Below, in pieces: positions 18,450 through 26,949 of a DNA stretch of 64,000 nucleotides. A program made the position numbers and the translations under genes. Positions within the stretch are counted from its first letter, which is position 1, and each line of letters opens with the position of its first letter. The stretch comes from Spartinivicinus ruber. Lineage in GTDB: Bacteria > Pseudomonadota > Gammaproteobacteria > Pseudomonadales > Zooshikellaceae. A model generated the notes under the pieces. It was not told the DNA's origin, ran no database searches, and saw nothing but the letters and a program-made list of their open reading frames with translations. The DNA lies in NCBI RefSeq assembly GCF_011009015.1, contig NZ_CP048878.1, positions 2,820,354-2,884,353 on the forward strand, read 5' to 3'.

Positions 18450-19007
18450 GTGAGTAGTAGCTGGGTTTTCATGGGCTGCATTGTGATTGTGTTCATTTAT
18501 GTCATCTTGATTTTTAATGGACTGATCAAAGCTCGCAATCTGGTGGCAGCGGCCTGGGCTGATATTGATGTACAACTGCAGCGACGTCACGACCTGGTCC
18601 CGCAACTGGTTGAAATTGTCAGGGCCTACGTGAAACATGAACGCGATACGCTGCAAGCGGTTGTCCAGCAACGTGACGCAGCCGTCCGTGCTGCAACACT
18701 TAGCGAAAAAGCAGGCATTGAAACGATTCTGGAGAGGACTATACATCAGCTGATGGTCATTGCTGAAGACTATCCAGACCTAAAAGCCGGTGAAAATTTC
18801 CGCGATTTGAGTGATAACTTGGTCAATATTGAAGACCACCTGCAGTTTTCGCGCCGGTTCTACAACGGTGCCGTGCGGGACTTCAATATTCGCATTGAGC
18901 GGGTGCCAGATCGCCTGCTAGCTGGGCCGCTTGGATTTAAGGCAGCTGAGTTCTTCCAGGCTGAAGCAGAGAGCAGGGGGGCAATCAATGTTGGGGATCT
19001 GTCATGA
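18450..19007 (+). CDS. lemA: LemA family membrane-anchored protein
   Basis: 185 residues, typical length. One N-terminal membrane helix (FMGCIVIVFIYVILIF) is followed by the LemA helical core: LIKARNLVAAAWADIDVQLQRRHDLVPQLVEIV, then a C-terminal LEDHLQFSRRFYNGAVRDFN-type block (here NIEDHLQFSRRFYNGAVRD). The GTG start at 18450 has an excellent GGAGGA site 7 bases ahead. It overlaps the DUF2207 gene by ATGA. LemA/DUF2207 pairs are common in bacteria, but their function is not established; a role at the cell envelope is inferred from topology. Confidence 0.95.
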   Translation: MSSSWVFMGCIVIVFIYVILIFNGLIKARNLVAAAWADIDVQLQRRHDLVPQLVEIVRAYVKHERDTLQAVVQQRDAAVRAATLSEKAGIETILERTIHQLMVIAEDYPDLKAGENFRDLSDNLVNIEDHLQFSRRFYNGAVRDFNIRIERVPDRLLAGPLGFKAAEFFQAEAESRGAINVGDLS

Positions 19008-20764
19008 AGGGTGAACAGCTGCGCCGCATCGGAGTAGTCCGCTGGTTCGCCCTACTCACTTTTATCGTTCTGATACTCCTTCCAAGCGCACAGGCTGCGG
19101 AAGAAATACTCAGCTTTGATTCAGCCATACAGATTAAACAGTCCGGCGACCTGATCGTTACCGAAACTATCACCGTCAATGCGGAAGGCAACCAAATTCG
19201 TCGTGGTATCTATCGGGACTTTCCGACCAAGTATAAAGACCGCTACGGTCACAATGTCAATGTCGGTTTTGAGGTGCTCGGTGTACTTCGCGACAATGAA
19301 AACGAAGCACGGCATGTCGAAAGTATGCCTAATGGCACCCGAGTTTACATTGGTTCGCCTGACCAGATGCTCCCGGATGGGACACACACCTACAAGCTAA
19401 AATACCGTACTACCTTTCAGCTTGGTTTTTTTGAAGCCTTTGATGAGTTGTATTTCAACGTCACAGGTAACGGTTGGGTCTTCCCAATCCTCAAGGCATC
19501 GGCAACCGTGACGCTCCCAACGCAGGTAGCCAGAGAGCATCTACAAACCGCCAGCTATACAGGCCCCCAAGGCAGTACTGCCAACAATGCAAAGGTCGAG
19601 ATCACCAGTCCTCATCAGGTTCGCTTCGAGACAACCCGGCCACTCGACGCATACCAAGGGCTGACCATCGCTGTCGGTTTTCCGAAGGGTATCGTCGATG
19701 AACCGACGGCAGCTGACCGAGCACTACGATTCTTCAGTGATAACTTATGGGTTTTGCTGGGCTTAGTGTTGCCAGCTGGCTTGTTCATGTTCTATTTCCG
19801 CGCCTGGCAGCGAGTTGGCAAGGATCCGGAAAAAGGTATCATCATCCCGCGCTACGAGGCACCCGGTGGCTATTCGCCAGCTTCACTGCGCTACATCCTG
19901 CGGATGGGCTATGACACGACCTGTCTGGCAGCGGCATTGGTCAATCTGGCCGTCAAGGGATACATCCGTATTGAACAAAAGGGGGGCTTCTTATTCTCCA
20001 AAACGTTCACCGTCCACCGTACCGAGAGCGATGCCAAACTGGCGCCAGGTGAATCGATTATTCTGCGTCGCCTACTTGGCCAACGCAAGAGCTTCAGTTT
20101 CGACAAGCAAGATCATAAGATTATCCAGTCGGTGTTAAGCGCTCATAAACGTTGGCTAGAGAAGGATTTCAACAAGAAATACTTCATTTTGAATAGCAAC
20201 TATCTTGTGCTGGGTTGGGGTAGCTCCGTGGTTGTTGTCATCCTGATGGCTTTACTGGGTGCATTCCCGTCATTTGCTGCGTTCGTTATTGTGGGACTTC
20301 TGTTGATCATCAACACCGTCTTTTCAATCATCATGAAGGCACCAACACTTCGCGGTCGTAAGATCATGGACGAAATCGAAGGCCTGAAGCTGTATCTTGG
20401 TGTTGCTGAGCGGCAAGACCTCGAAAGGCAGAAAGAACCACCACAGACCTTCGAGGAATTCGAAAAATTCCTGCCTTATGCTGTCGCACTGGGTTGCGCA
20501 AGTACTTGGGCAGATCATTTCAAAGGAGTGCTCGCCGCAATGGAGCAGTCAGATGAGCTGCCGCAGCGTGGCTGGTACACTTCAACCAACCATGTTAGCG
20601 CAGCTAACATGGTTTCATCGATCAATGCGCTGGGATCAAGCCTCTCATCTAACATCTCATCCTCATCTACTCCGCCAGGCTCCAGCTCTGGCTCTGGCTC
20701 TGGATCGTCCGGTGGAGGCTTCTCTGGTGGTGGCGGAGGAGGCGGCGGTGGTGGAGGCTGGTAA
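19004..20764 (+). CDS. DUF2207 family membrane protein
   Basis: 586 residues. Signal peptide (about 1-28, ending AQAAEE), then the DUF2207 extracytoplasmic beta domain beginning ILSFDSAIQIKQSGDLIVTETI with RGIYRDFPTKY. A membrane helix lies at about residue 250, followed by a cytoplasmic winged-helix-like region (RYILRMGYDTTCLAAALVNLAVKGYI), two more membrane segments (about 400-450), and a Ser/Gly-rich tail ending in a run of Gly and a final Trp, typical of this family. ATGA overlap couples it to lemA. Shares the GC-rich composition of lemA. Function unknown. Confidence 0.95.
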   Translation: MKGEQLRRIGVVRWFALLTFIVLILLPSAQAAEEILSFDSAIQIKQSGDLIVTETITVNAEGNQIRRGIYRDFPTKYKDRYGHNVNVGFEVLGVLRDNENEARHVESMPNGTRVYIGSPDQMLPDGTHTYKLKYRTTFQLGFFEAFDELYFNVTGNGWVFPILKASATVTLPTQVAREHLQTASYTGPQGSTANNAKVEITSPHQVRFETTRPLDAYQGLTIAVGFPKGIVDEPTAADRALRFFSDNLWVLLGLVLPAGLFMFYFRAWQRVGKDPEKGIIIPRYEAPGGYSPASLRYILRMGYDTTCLAAALVNLAVKGYIRIEQKGGFLFSKTFTVHRTESDAKLAPGESIILRRLLGQRKSFSFDKQDHKIIQSVLSAHKRWLEKDFNKKYFILNSNYLVLGWGSSVVVVILMALLGAFPSFAAFVIVGLLLIINTVFSIIMKAPTLRGRKIMDEIEGLKLYLGVAERQDLERQKEPPQTFEEFEKFLPYAVALGCASTWADHFKGVLAAMEQSDELPQRGWYTSTNHVSAANMVSSINALGSSLSSNISSSSTPPGSSSGSGSGSSGGGFSGGGGGGGGGGGW

Positions 20765-21120
20765 AGTATCAGCGGCTAATAAATAAACTGAGTAATTGGT
20801 TTATTATCCAGATGGTAAAAGTCAGAAGGCTCAGTAGTCCTAACAACAGCCTTGTACCAGTATGATCTGTTACAAGGTTGTGGAAGTCATCATAAACTCT
20901 AAAAATACCTCAGCCCAGCAAGCTTGGCGTTATATGGACAGAGGAAAAATCCATGGCTTTTTGTTGGTTTTTTTTAACCAGGGATATTTTTTAAATGCTG
21001 AATTAAACCAATGAGCAGAATTTCTGGTTAGGGAAAAAGGTTAAATTAACGAATAAAACATATTATGTGTAAAATGACAGAGTATGAAAGAGAAGCTGAA
21101 GTTAAAAATAATAAAGTGGA
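20765..21120. other. Intergenic stretch after the lemA-DUF2207 pair
   Basis: About 355 bases between convergent genes, returning to AT-rich composition. A weak inverted repeat (AATAAAC at 20782-20788 and GTTTATT at 20799-20805) follows the DUF2207 stop and could act as a terminator. Nothing else is recognisable. Confidence 0.35.
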
Positions 21121-22650
21121 TTAAATTTTAAATCGGCCCACCACGGCTTGGACCTGGTTTGCCAGCCCTTCAACTTCATTACTTTTACTGAGCGTTTCTT
21201 TAGAGCGTTCTACGGTTTCTTCTGCCACCACTGCTATGTTAACAATGTTTTCATTAATTTCGCTGATAACCTGGCTCTGCTCTTGAGATGCTTCAGCAAT
21301 ATGAGAGTTCATTTCAGTGATGGTATTCACTGCATCTAATATTTTGGCAATAGCAGAACCGGCTTCGGTTACTTTTTCTACCCCACTATTAGCGTGATGC
21401 TCCAGATTGACAATGCCTTTTTCTACGGTTTCGCTACAAGACCGTAAATTTAAAATGCTTTGGTGTATTTCATCAGTAGACTCATTGGTTTTTTGTGCCA
21501 GCGTACGTACCTCATCAGCGACTACCGCAAACCCTCTTCCTGCTTCACCGGCGCGTGCTGCTTCAATCGCAGCATTAAGTGCAAGTAAATTGGTTTGTTC
21601 AGAAATGCTTTTAATGACATCTAATACAGTACCAATATTTTCGCCTTCAGTAATTAACTGTTGGGTGGCATGGGTAACAGCAGTGATTTCATCGGCTAAT
21701 GACTGAATAGCATTAACAGCTTGGTTCACCACATGTGTACCTTCTGAAGCCTTATTATTGGCATCTTGAGCAGATTCAGATGCAGAATTTGCGTTATCCG
21801 CTACTGAACTGATCGATTGAGACATTTCTGAGGTGGCTGTGGCCACCATATCAATTTTTGTTTGTTGGCTTAAAATGCCTTCGGTTTGTTCATTGATAAT
21901 ATTGCCACTGTCTTGAGAAGAAGAAAGTAACTGCACCGAAACATGGCTTAACTCTCGAATAATAGCCTGTAATTTGGCAACAAAGGCATTAAAGCCAGTC
22001 GCTAACTCACTGACTTCTGTGGCACTCTTAGTTTCCAAACGCTGAGTTAAATCACCGCCACCACCGGCGATGTCGTTAATCGCATCAGTGACATTACGTA
22101 ATGGTGTAATAACTATTCGACTAACTATAACCATGATTAAACAAGCAATTAGTGTATCTAAAACCAGCCCTTGGACAATTTGGATGATGAGGTTTTCTTT
22201 TAATTTGGCTTTGACGAATGAGTCGTCAATATACATAACAACAGTTCCCACATTCTGCTGGTCACCATCATCATCAAAAATCAGCTCTTTTTCTATTGTG
22301 CTGGAATAATTATCAGGTGCTGCTTTCGCTTTAACAACTTTACGTTCTTCATCTCTACCAAATAGTGCCAATACGTCACTTTTAGACTTAACTTGAATAC
22401 CTGCAATAAACTTGGCTGCCTGCATTTCAGAGGTAACATTACTGTTGATAAACTCAGGCTCATAATTCCAGATGGGGCCAGGTAAACTAACAGATAACCG
22501 TTTAGTGGCGTTTTCGGCTTGGGTATTTAACTCTTCTTCCAGGCTAGCTTTTGCAGAGCTGTAGTTGTAGTAGCCAAATACAAACAGCACGACGGAAACT
22601 ACAGCTACAAATAGTAAAATAAAGCGGGCACGAATACTTTTTGGAATCAT
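21121..22650 (-). CDS. Methyl-accepting chemotaxis protein
   Basis: 509 residues. TM1 at about 9-28, a small periplasmic domain (about 30-150; contains [13 protein letters not shown], as in the Cache-like DUF3365/4HB-neighbour class), TM2 about 155-180 ([15 protein letters not shown]), HAMP, then a signalling domain with hairpin tip [20 protein letters not shown] and [16 protein letters not shown]. It ends in GRFKI without a CheR-tethering pentapeptide. The ligand cannot be predicted. Monocistronic, ATG 22650. Confidence 0.94.
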   Translation of the reverse strand: MIPKSIRARFILLFVAVVSVVLFVFGYYNYSSAKASLEEELNTQAENATKRLSVSLPGPIWNYEPEFINSNVTSEMQAAKFIAGIQVKSKSDVLALFGRDEERKVVKAKAAPDNYSSTIEKELIFDDDGDQQNVGTVVMYIDDSFVKAKLKENLIIQIVQGLVLDTLIACLIMVIVSRIVITPLRNVTDAINDIAGGGGDLTQRLETKSATEVSELATGFNAFVAKLQAIIRELSHVSVQLLSSSQDSGNIINEQTEGILSQQTKIDMVATATSEMSQSISSVADNANSASESAQDANNKASEGTHVVNQAVNAIQSLADEITAVTHATQQLITEGENIGTVLDVIKSISEQTNLLALNAAIEAARAGEAGRGFAVVADEVRTLAQKTNESTDEIHQSILNLRSCSETVEKGIVNLEHHANSGVEKVTEAGSAIAKILDAVNTITEMNSHIAEASQEQSQVISEINENIVNIAVVAEETVERSKETLSKSNEVEGLANQVQAVVGRFKI

Positions 22651-22954
22651 AGGACTACCTGGAATTAGTTACTGCCTATCAAGCTTTGTTATTACTCTCA
22701 CCCCAACACGGTTAGTTAAAAAACCGCTTCCCATAACCGACCCGTTACCAGCTATGGGGTTAATTCTCAGTCTAGTACAGCTTGCCAAGGATGAAAGCAA
22801 AAGCGAAAAAATGCTGTCATAACCCACAATAAACTTTCTGAAAGATCAATGAAGTTTTATCATGTAATAGTGTTATGTTATTTAAAAAGAAAAAAATATA
22901 ACACCTTGTTCATTTATAGGGTTTATAGCGAAAACGAAGGCAGCATAAAAAGGC
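22651..22954. other. Promoter-side spacer between chemoreceptor and PilZ genes
   Basis: About 300 bases. Near the chemoreceptor start the sequence CCATAAC...GTTACC...ATGGGG (about 22731-22760) contains short inverted pieces; the rest is AT-rich. No gene, terminator or repeat copy is evident. Confidence 0.3.
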
Positions 22955-23302
22955 CTAGAAACCGGCCTCATTATAGTCAATATAGTTTGTGATAAATTGT
23001 TGATGTGGTCTGGCAATCTCAATAAATTGCAGGCCAAGATAGAAGTTATTTTTTCTTATTGTGGAGTGCCTAACTAAAGCCCGTGTATAGATAATCAACC
23101 TATTTTTATCGTATTTAGCGTTTATCATTAAAGCAATGAGTTCATTTTTGATTAGATTATAGTTGGAGTTAATTAATGCCCCTTGCGCTGAAATGTTCAG
23201 AATTTTTACTGCAATAATGTTACCTTTAACTTTGAGTGCAGCATGCCACTTTGTGGTCTTGCGGGGAGCACGATGGGTGCCGGTAAAGAGAATACTATCC
23301 AT
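22955..23302 (-). CDS. PilZ-domain-like protein
   Basis: 115 residues, just one domain. It has an N-terminal Arg pair (HRAPRKTTKW; R11 and R14), then KILNISAQGALI, which fits the PilZ D/N-x-S-x-x-G motif (N36, S38, G41), and a final strand FYLGLQFIEI. The first motif is RxxR-K, not the canonical RxxxR of c-di-GMP binders, so nucleotide binding is uncertain. No neighbour suggests its target. A receptor or degenerate PilZ adaptor in motility or surface behaviour is plausible. Confidence 0.75.
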   Translation of the reverse strand: MDSILFTGTHRAPRKTTKWHAALKVKGNIIAVKILNISAQGALINSNYNLIKNELIALMINAKYDKNRLIIYTRALVRHSTIRKNNFYLGLQFIEIARPHQQFITNYIDYNEAGF

Positions 23303-23421
23303 AGGTTAAGGGGCTAAATTAGCTGCTACTGACTATTTGAATAGTTAGTATAACGATGTGTGGTTTTGCAGTCTGTTAAGAAGTGATGAAGCATTTTGGC
23401 ATGGCTTATGAGCAGTCTTCC

Positions 23422-23485
23422 CTTTCGTATGAGGGTGTCGCAAAACTACTGTGGGCATCCATTTACGACACCCTCATTGGAAAGG
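23422..23485. repeat. Hairpin copy of the AGGGTGTCG repeat family downstream of speB
   Basis: Arms ATGAGGGTGTCG (23429-23440) and CGACACCCTCAT (23466-23477) are perfect and extend outward through CCTTTC / GAAAGG with few mismatches. They enclose a 25-base loop. It begins about 10 bases after the speB stop on the minus strand. It may serve as the operon's 3' stem, while sharing the terminal sequence of the dispersed repeat at 48921-49088. Confidence 0.75.
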
Positions 23486-23497
23486 GGAGGTTTGAAA

Positions 23498-24385
23498 TTA
23501 ATGGTCGTTAAGTTTAGTTCGCTGAACGATACCCATTAACTTATAAGTTAATAAAGAAGCAGCAAAGTCGTATGCGTGGAAGCCTTCGATAGGAGCAAAC
23601 TCCATGATATCAAAACCAATAATCTTCCGCTGCTTAGCCACAGATTCAAACAAATTAAGGGTTTGATACCAGCCTAAACCACCGGGAACTGGGGTACCTG
23701 TTGATGGGAATACAGAGGGGTCCATACCATCAATATCCAGGGTAAAAAATACTTTGCTAGGAAAATCAGCAGGTAGCTTAATGGTTTGCAGGTTTTGGGG
23801 GACTAGCTCATCAGCATCTTGAAAGTAGACACCATGCTGCTGACGAATGGACATTTCTTCTTCACAATAGGCACGAATACCGAGCTGATAGAGTGGAATA
23901 CCCATATCAACACAGCGTTTCATGACTGAGGCATGGCTTAGTGGGTCGCCTTCGTAGGCATCCCGTAAATCTGCATGGGCATCAATTTGGACTATACCAA
24001 AATCATCAACACCTGCGGCTTTTAAGCCTTTGATAACACCATAAGTAACAGTGTGCTCACCACCTAGTACTACGGGCATAGCCCCTTGTTTAACAATATG
24101 GGCTGTAGCCGCGGCAATATTCTCAATCACTTGATCAGAAGAAACTGAGCAGTCAACCGGCTCGCACGTAAACACCCCTTGTTCACAGGGTTTGCTTTTA
24201 CCGTCCCATTCTTCTAATTGCCAGGACGCTTTTAAAATAGCAGAAGGACCTAAATAGGTGCCACCACCATAGGAAACGGTTTTTTCATAGGGTACTGGCA
24301 GCACATGAAAGCGAGCTTCTTCAGGTGCTGGTTGTTCAATTTCAGAGCCTAGAAAAATAGGGTAATCACTGGTTGGTTCATTCAT
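23498..24385 (-). CDS. speB: Agmatinase
   Basis: 295 residues from ATG 24385. An upstream ATG (24487) would add 34 hydrophobic, non-homologous residues and lies inside a hairpin, so I reject it. Ureohydrolase family enzyme converting agmatine to putrescine and urea in the cytoplasm. The Mn-binding motifs are all present: GGEHTVTYG, QIDAHADLRD, and TLDIDGMDPSVFPSTGTPVPGG. It is the last gene of the speA-dehydrogenase-nspC-speB run, separated from nspC by about 180 bases containing an inverted repeat. Confidence 0.93.
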   Translation of the reverse strand: MNEPTSDYPIFLGSEIEQPAPEEARFHVLPVPYEKTVSYGGGTYLGPSAILKASWQLEEWDGKSKPCEQGVFTCEPVDCSVSSDQVIENIAAATAHIVKQGAMPVVLGGEHTVTYGVIKGLKAAGVDDFGIVQIDAHADLRDAYEGDPLSHASVMKRCVDMGIPLYQLGIRAYCEEEMSIRQQHGVYFQDADELVPQNLQTIKLPADFPSKVFFTLDIDGMDPSVFPSTGTPVPGGLGWYQTLNLFESVAKQRKIIGFDIMEFAPIEGFHAYDFAASLLTYKLMGIVQRTKLNDH

Positions 24386-24465
24386 TACTAGTAACTCACA
24401 GCTGGACTTTATACCTGTAAAGGGTGTAGCAAAAGGGAACAGATAATTAATTAAGAGTTCCATAT

Positions 24466-24500
24466 GGAATAACAGGTTATTCTTCATACCCTGTTATTCC
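24466..24500. repeat. Inverted repeat between nspC and speB, related to the dispersed repeat core
   Basis: Perfect 11-bp arms GGAATAACAGG (24466-24476) and CCTGTTATTCC (24490-24500) with a 13-base loop. CATATGGAATAACAG matches the inner core of the repeat at 48921-49088 (reverse complement of CTGTTATTCCATATC). It lies on the speB leader and may be a relic repeat acting as an mRNA stem. Confidence 0.7.
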
Positions 24501-24566
24501 ACAATGATTAGCTGAGCGAAAACCTCCTCTCTATCAAAGGAGGAGTACAAAAAATCGTTATATTAT

Positions 24567-25733
24567 TTATGACAGCCGATTTTTAAAGTTTTCGTAACTA
24601 AAAGTTTTGATAATTTTCAACTCATCAGTTTTTGAGTTCCACACTGCCAATGCAGGTAGTTTGGTACCATTAAAGGTAGTAGTTTTAACCATGGTGTAGT
24701 GTGCCATGTCTTCAAACAGGAGCCGTTGCCCAGCTGTCAAAGGCTTGGTAAAACTGTAGTCACCGATCACATCTCCAGCCAGGCAGGTGAGCCCTCCCAA
24801 ACGATAGGTGTGGGCCAGTTCATCGGGCTTGCCGGCACCTAAGATATCCGGTCGATAGGGCATTTCCAGGGTATCTGGCATATGGCAGGTTGCTGAGGTA
24901 TCCAGAATTGCCTGGTCTAGCTGGTTCCAGGTAATATCCAGTACTTCACAACTTAAAACGCCTGTGCCGATTGCCACCGCTTCACCAGGTTCAAGATACA
25001 CCTGTACATCATATTTTTGCCTAAAGGCTTTAATCCGTTCAATCAGTTCATTTACCTGGTAATCCGGGCGGGTAATATGATGGCCACCACCAAAATTAAC
25101 CCATTCCATGCTTGGCAATAAATGGCCGAACTTGGCTTCCACTGCATCTAGGGTTCGGGCCAATGGGCTAAAGTCTTGTTCACACAACGTATGAAAGTGC
25201 AAACCAGTAATGCCGTCTAACAATGATTCATCCAGTTCAGATAATGGAATGCCTAAACGTGAGCCGGGGGCACAGGGATCATAAATGGGGACTGTGCCTT
25301 CTGAATGTTCTGGGTTAATCCGCAAGCCAAATTGCAGTTCTGGGCGCTTGGCTTTGGCTGCCTGAACTAACGGTTGAAAGCGTTGCCACTGGCTGCAAGA
25401 GTTAAAAATAATATGGTGGGCGAATTCCAGTAATTCCGTTAAATCTGTTTCACTATAGGCAGCCGAAAATACATGGACTTCACCACCATATTCCTCATGT
25501 CCTAATCGCGCTTCATGTAAGCCGCTGGCACAGGTGCCACTTAAATACTTTGCAGTTAAAGGGGCCAGGCTCCACATAGAAAAGGCTTTGAGTGCAGCTA
25601 AAACTTTGGCCCCACTCTGATCAGCCACCTGTTTCAGGATGACCAGGTTACGCTCAATAGCGACTTCATCCACCACAAAACAAGGGGAGGGGAGACGGCT
25701 TAGATCCAGTTGGCTGAAGTCAGTAAACTGCAT
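24567..25733 (-). CDS. nspC: Carboxynorspermidine/carboxyspermidine decarboxylase
   Basis: 388 residues, a PLP-dependent alanine-racemase-fold decarboxylase. The PLP lysine is in VLAALKAFSMWS (near residue 46). GLHFHTLCEQ, NFGGGHHITRPDY and YLEPGEAVAIGTGVL are typical for NspC, and the C-terminal half has CHMPDTLEMPYRP and LGGLTCLAGDVIGDY with the second-subunit Cys. It removes CO2 from carboxyspermidine to give spermidine. It starts 4 bases after the stop of the dehydrogenase gene, so the two are co-translated. Confidence 0.95.
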   Translation of the reverse strand: MQFTDFSQLDLSRLPSPCFVVDEVAIERNLVILKQVADQSGAKVLAALKAFSMWSLAPLTAKYLSGTCASGLHEARLGHEEYGGEVHVFSAAYSETDLTELLEFAHHIIFNSCSQWQRFQPLVQAAKAKRPELQFGLRINPEHSEGTVPIYDPCAPGSRLGIPLSELDESLLDGITGLHFHTLCEQDFSPLARTLDAVEAKFGHLLPSMEWVNFGGGHHITRPDYQVNELIERIKAFRQKYDVQVYLEPGEAVAIGTGVLSCEVLDITWNQLDQAILDTSATCHMPDTLEMPYRPDILGAGKPDELAHTYRLGGLTCLAGDVIGDYSFTKPLTAGQRLLFEDMAHYTMVKTTTFNGTKLPALAVWNSKTDELKIIKTFSYENFKNRLS

Positions 25734-25736
25734 GGC

Positions 25737-26936
25737 TTATTGATCCAGGCTGAAGTTATCGAGCTCAATGACTTTCCAAGGTAAACCATGTTCGTTCATA
25801 TCGGCTAAGAATGGATCAGGGTCAAACTGCTCCATATTCCAAACCCCAGGTTTTAGCCACTTGCCTTCAAGCATCATTTTGGCGCCAATCATGGCTGGTA
25901 CACCTGTTGTGTAAGAAATTGCTTGGGATTGCACTTCCTGATAACAGGACTGGTGATCACAGATGTTATAGATGTAGACGACTTTCTCTTTACCATCTTT
26001 GATACCGCGTGCCACACATCCAATACAGGTCTTGCCTTTGGTACGAGGGCCTAAGCTGGAGGGGTCAGGCAGTAATTTCGCAAGTAATTGAATAGGTACA
26101 ATCTGTTGGCCGTTATATTCAATCGGCTCAATGCTGGTCATTCCTACGTTTCCTAACACTTCTAAATGCTTGAGGTAATTGTCAGAGAAACTCATCCAAA
26201 ACTGTGCCCGTTTTAAGGTAGGGAAATGTTTGGCTAATGACTCTAATTCTTCATGGTACATACGGTAAATGTTGTACTCACCGACACCATCCGGGCAGGT
26301 AAAGCGAGCTTTTTTCGACATGGCTGGGGTAGTGACAAACTTGCCGTTTTCCCAGTGGCGACACTCGGCAGTGACTTCACGAATATTAATTTCAGGGCTG
26401 AAGTTAGTTGCAAAAGGATAGCCATGATCGCCACCATTGACATCGATAATATCCAGCTCATGAATTTCATCTAGGTAATGCTTCGCTAAATAGGCTGTAA
26501 AAACGTTAGTAGCGCCTGGGTCAAAGCCACTGCCTAATAATGCCGTTAAACCGGCTTTTTCAAATTTTTCTTGATAAGCCCACTGCCATTTGTATTCAAA
26601 TTTAGCCGTATCCAGTGGCTCGTAATTGGCGGTATCCAGATAATGAACACCCACTTCTAAACAGGCGTCCATAATCGTTAAGTCTTGGTAAGGAAGTGCA
26701 ACGTTAATTACCAGGTTTGGCTTTTCCTGTTTTAACAGTGCCACGAGTTCTGGGACATTATCAGCGTCGACTTGGGCAGTTTTAATCGGGCGGTTTAACT
26801 GGGCAGCAATTGCCTTACATTTTGCTTCAGTACGACTGGCTAAAGTAATTTCTTTAAATACTTCAGGTAGTTGAGCACATTTATGGGTAACCACACCACC
26901 CACACCACCGGCACCAATAATTAAAACTTTTGACAT
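25737..26936 (-). CDS. Carboxynorspermidine/carboxyspermidine dehydrogenase (saccharopine dehydrogenase family)
   Basis: 399 residues from ATG 26936 (GAGG ribosome site just upstream). A further upstream start would overlap speA and precede the Rossmann motif with non-homologous residues. It begins MSKVLIIGAGGVGGVVTHKC, the NADPH-binding loop. LLGSGFDPGATNVFTAYL and GGDHGYPFATNFSPEINIREV are characteristic of the enzyme that reductively condenses putrescine (or diaminopropane) with aspartate semialdehyde. Together with nspC it makes spermidine without S-adenosylmethionine decarboxylase. Middle gene of the polyamine operon. Confidence 0.94.
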   Translation of the reverse strand: MSKVLIIGAGGVGGVVTHKCAQLPEVFKEITLASRTEAKCKAIAAQLNRPIKTAQVDADNVPELVALLKQEKPNLVINVALPYQDLTIMDACLEVGVHYLDTANYEPLDTAKFEYKWQWAYQEKFEKAGLTALLGSGFDPGATNVFTAYLAKHYLDEIHELDIIDVNGGDHGYPFATNFSPEINIREVTAECRHWENGKFVTTPAMSKKARFTCPDGVGEYNIYRMYHEELESLAKHFPTLKRAQFWMSFSDNYLKHLEVLGNVGMTSIEPIEYNGQQIVPIQLLAKLLPDPSSLGPRTKGKTCIGCVARGIKDGKEKVVYIYNICDHQSCYQEVQSQAISYTTGVPAMIGAKMMLEGKWLKPGVWNMEQFDPDPFLADMNEHGLPWKVIELDNFSLDQ

Positions 26937-26949
26937 TTTTTTCCTCTTA

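Larger units (their letters stand above)
18352..20770 (+). other. GC-richer island carrying lemA and DUF2207 genes
   Basis: From about 18352 to 20770 the sequence is visibly richer in G+C, with many GC-ending codons (CTG, GCC, CGC, ATC). Flanking genes prefer A/T-ending codons. The change is sharp on both sides. No integrase, direct repeat or tRNA marks the edges. I infer horizontal acquisition of the two-gene unit, or strong codon selection. Confidence 0.6.

Noticed and set aside
18354-18746. 130-codon minus-strand frame over lemA
   Set aside because: Shadow of the GC-rich lemA gene, which has clear family motifs and an excellent ribosome site.
20690-20764. Low-complexity GGT/GGC run as a simple repeat locus
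   Set aside because: It encodes the Ser/Gly-rich tail that is normal for DUF2207 proteins.
20397-20786. 129-codon plus-strand frame inside the DUF2207 gene
   Set aside because: Out-of-frame reading of the DUF2207 3' end; its Ala/Val-rich tail comes from the Gly-coding run.
24386-24487. N-terminal extension of agmatinase (possible signal peptide)
   Set aside because: It lies in a hairpin related to the dispersed repeat and precedes a normal family start (MNEP). Agmatinase is cytoplasmic.
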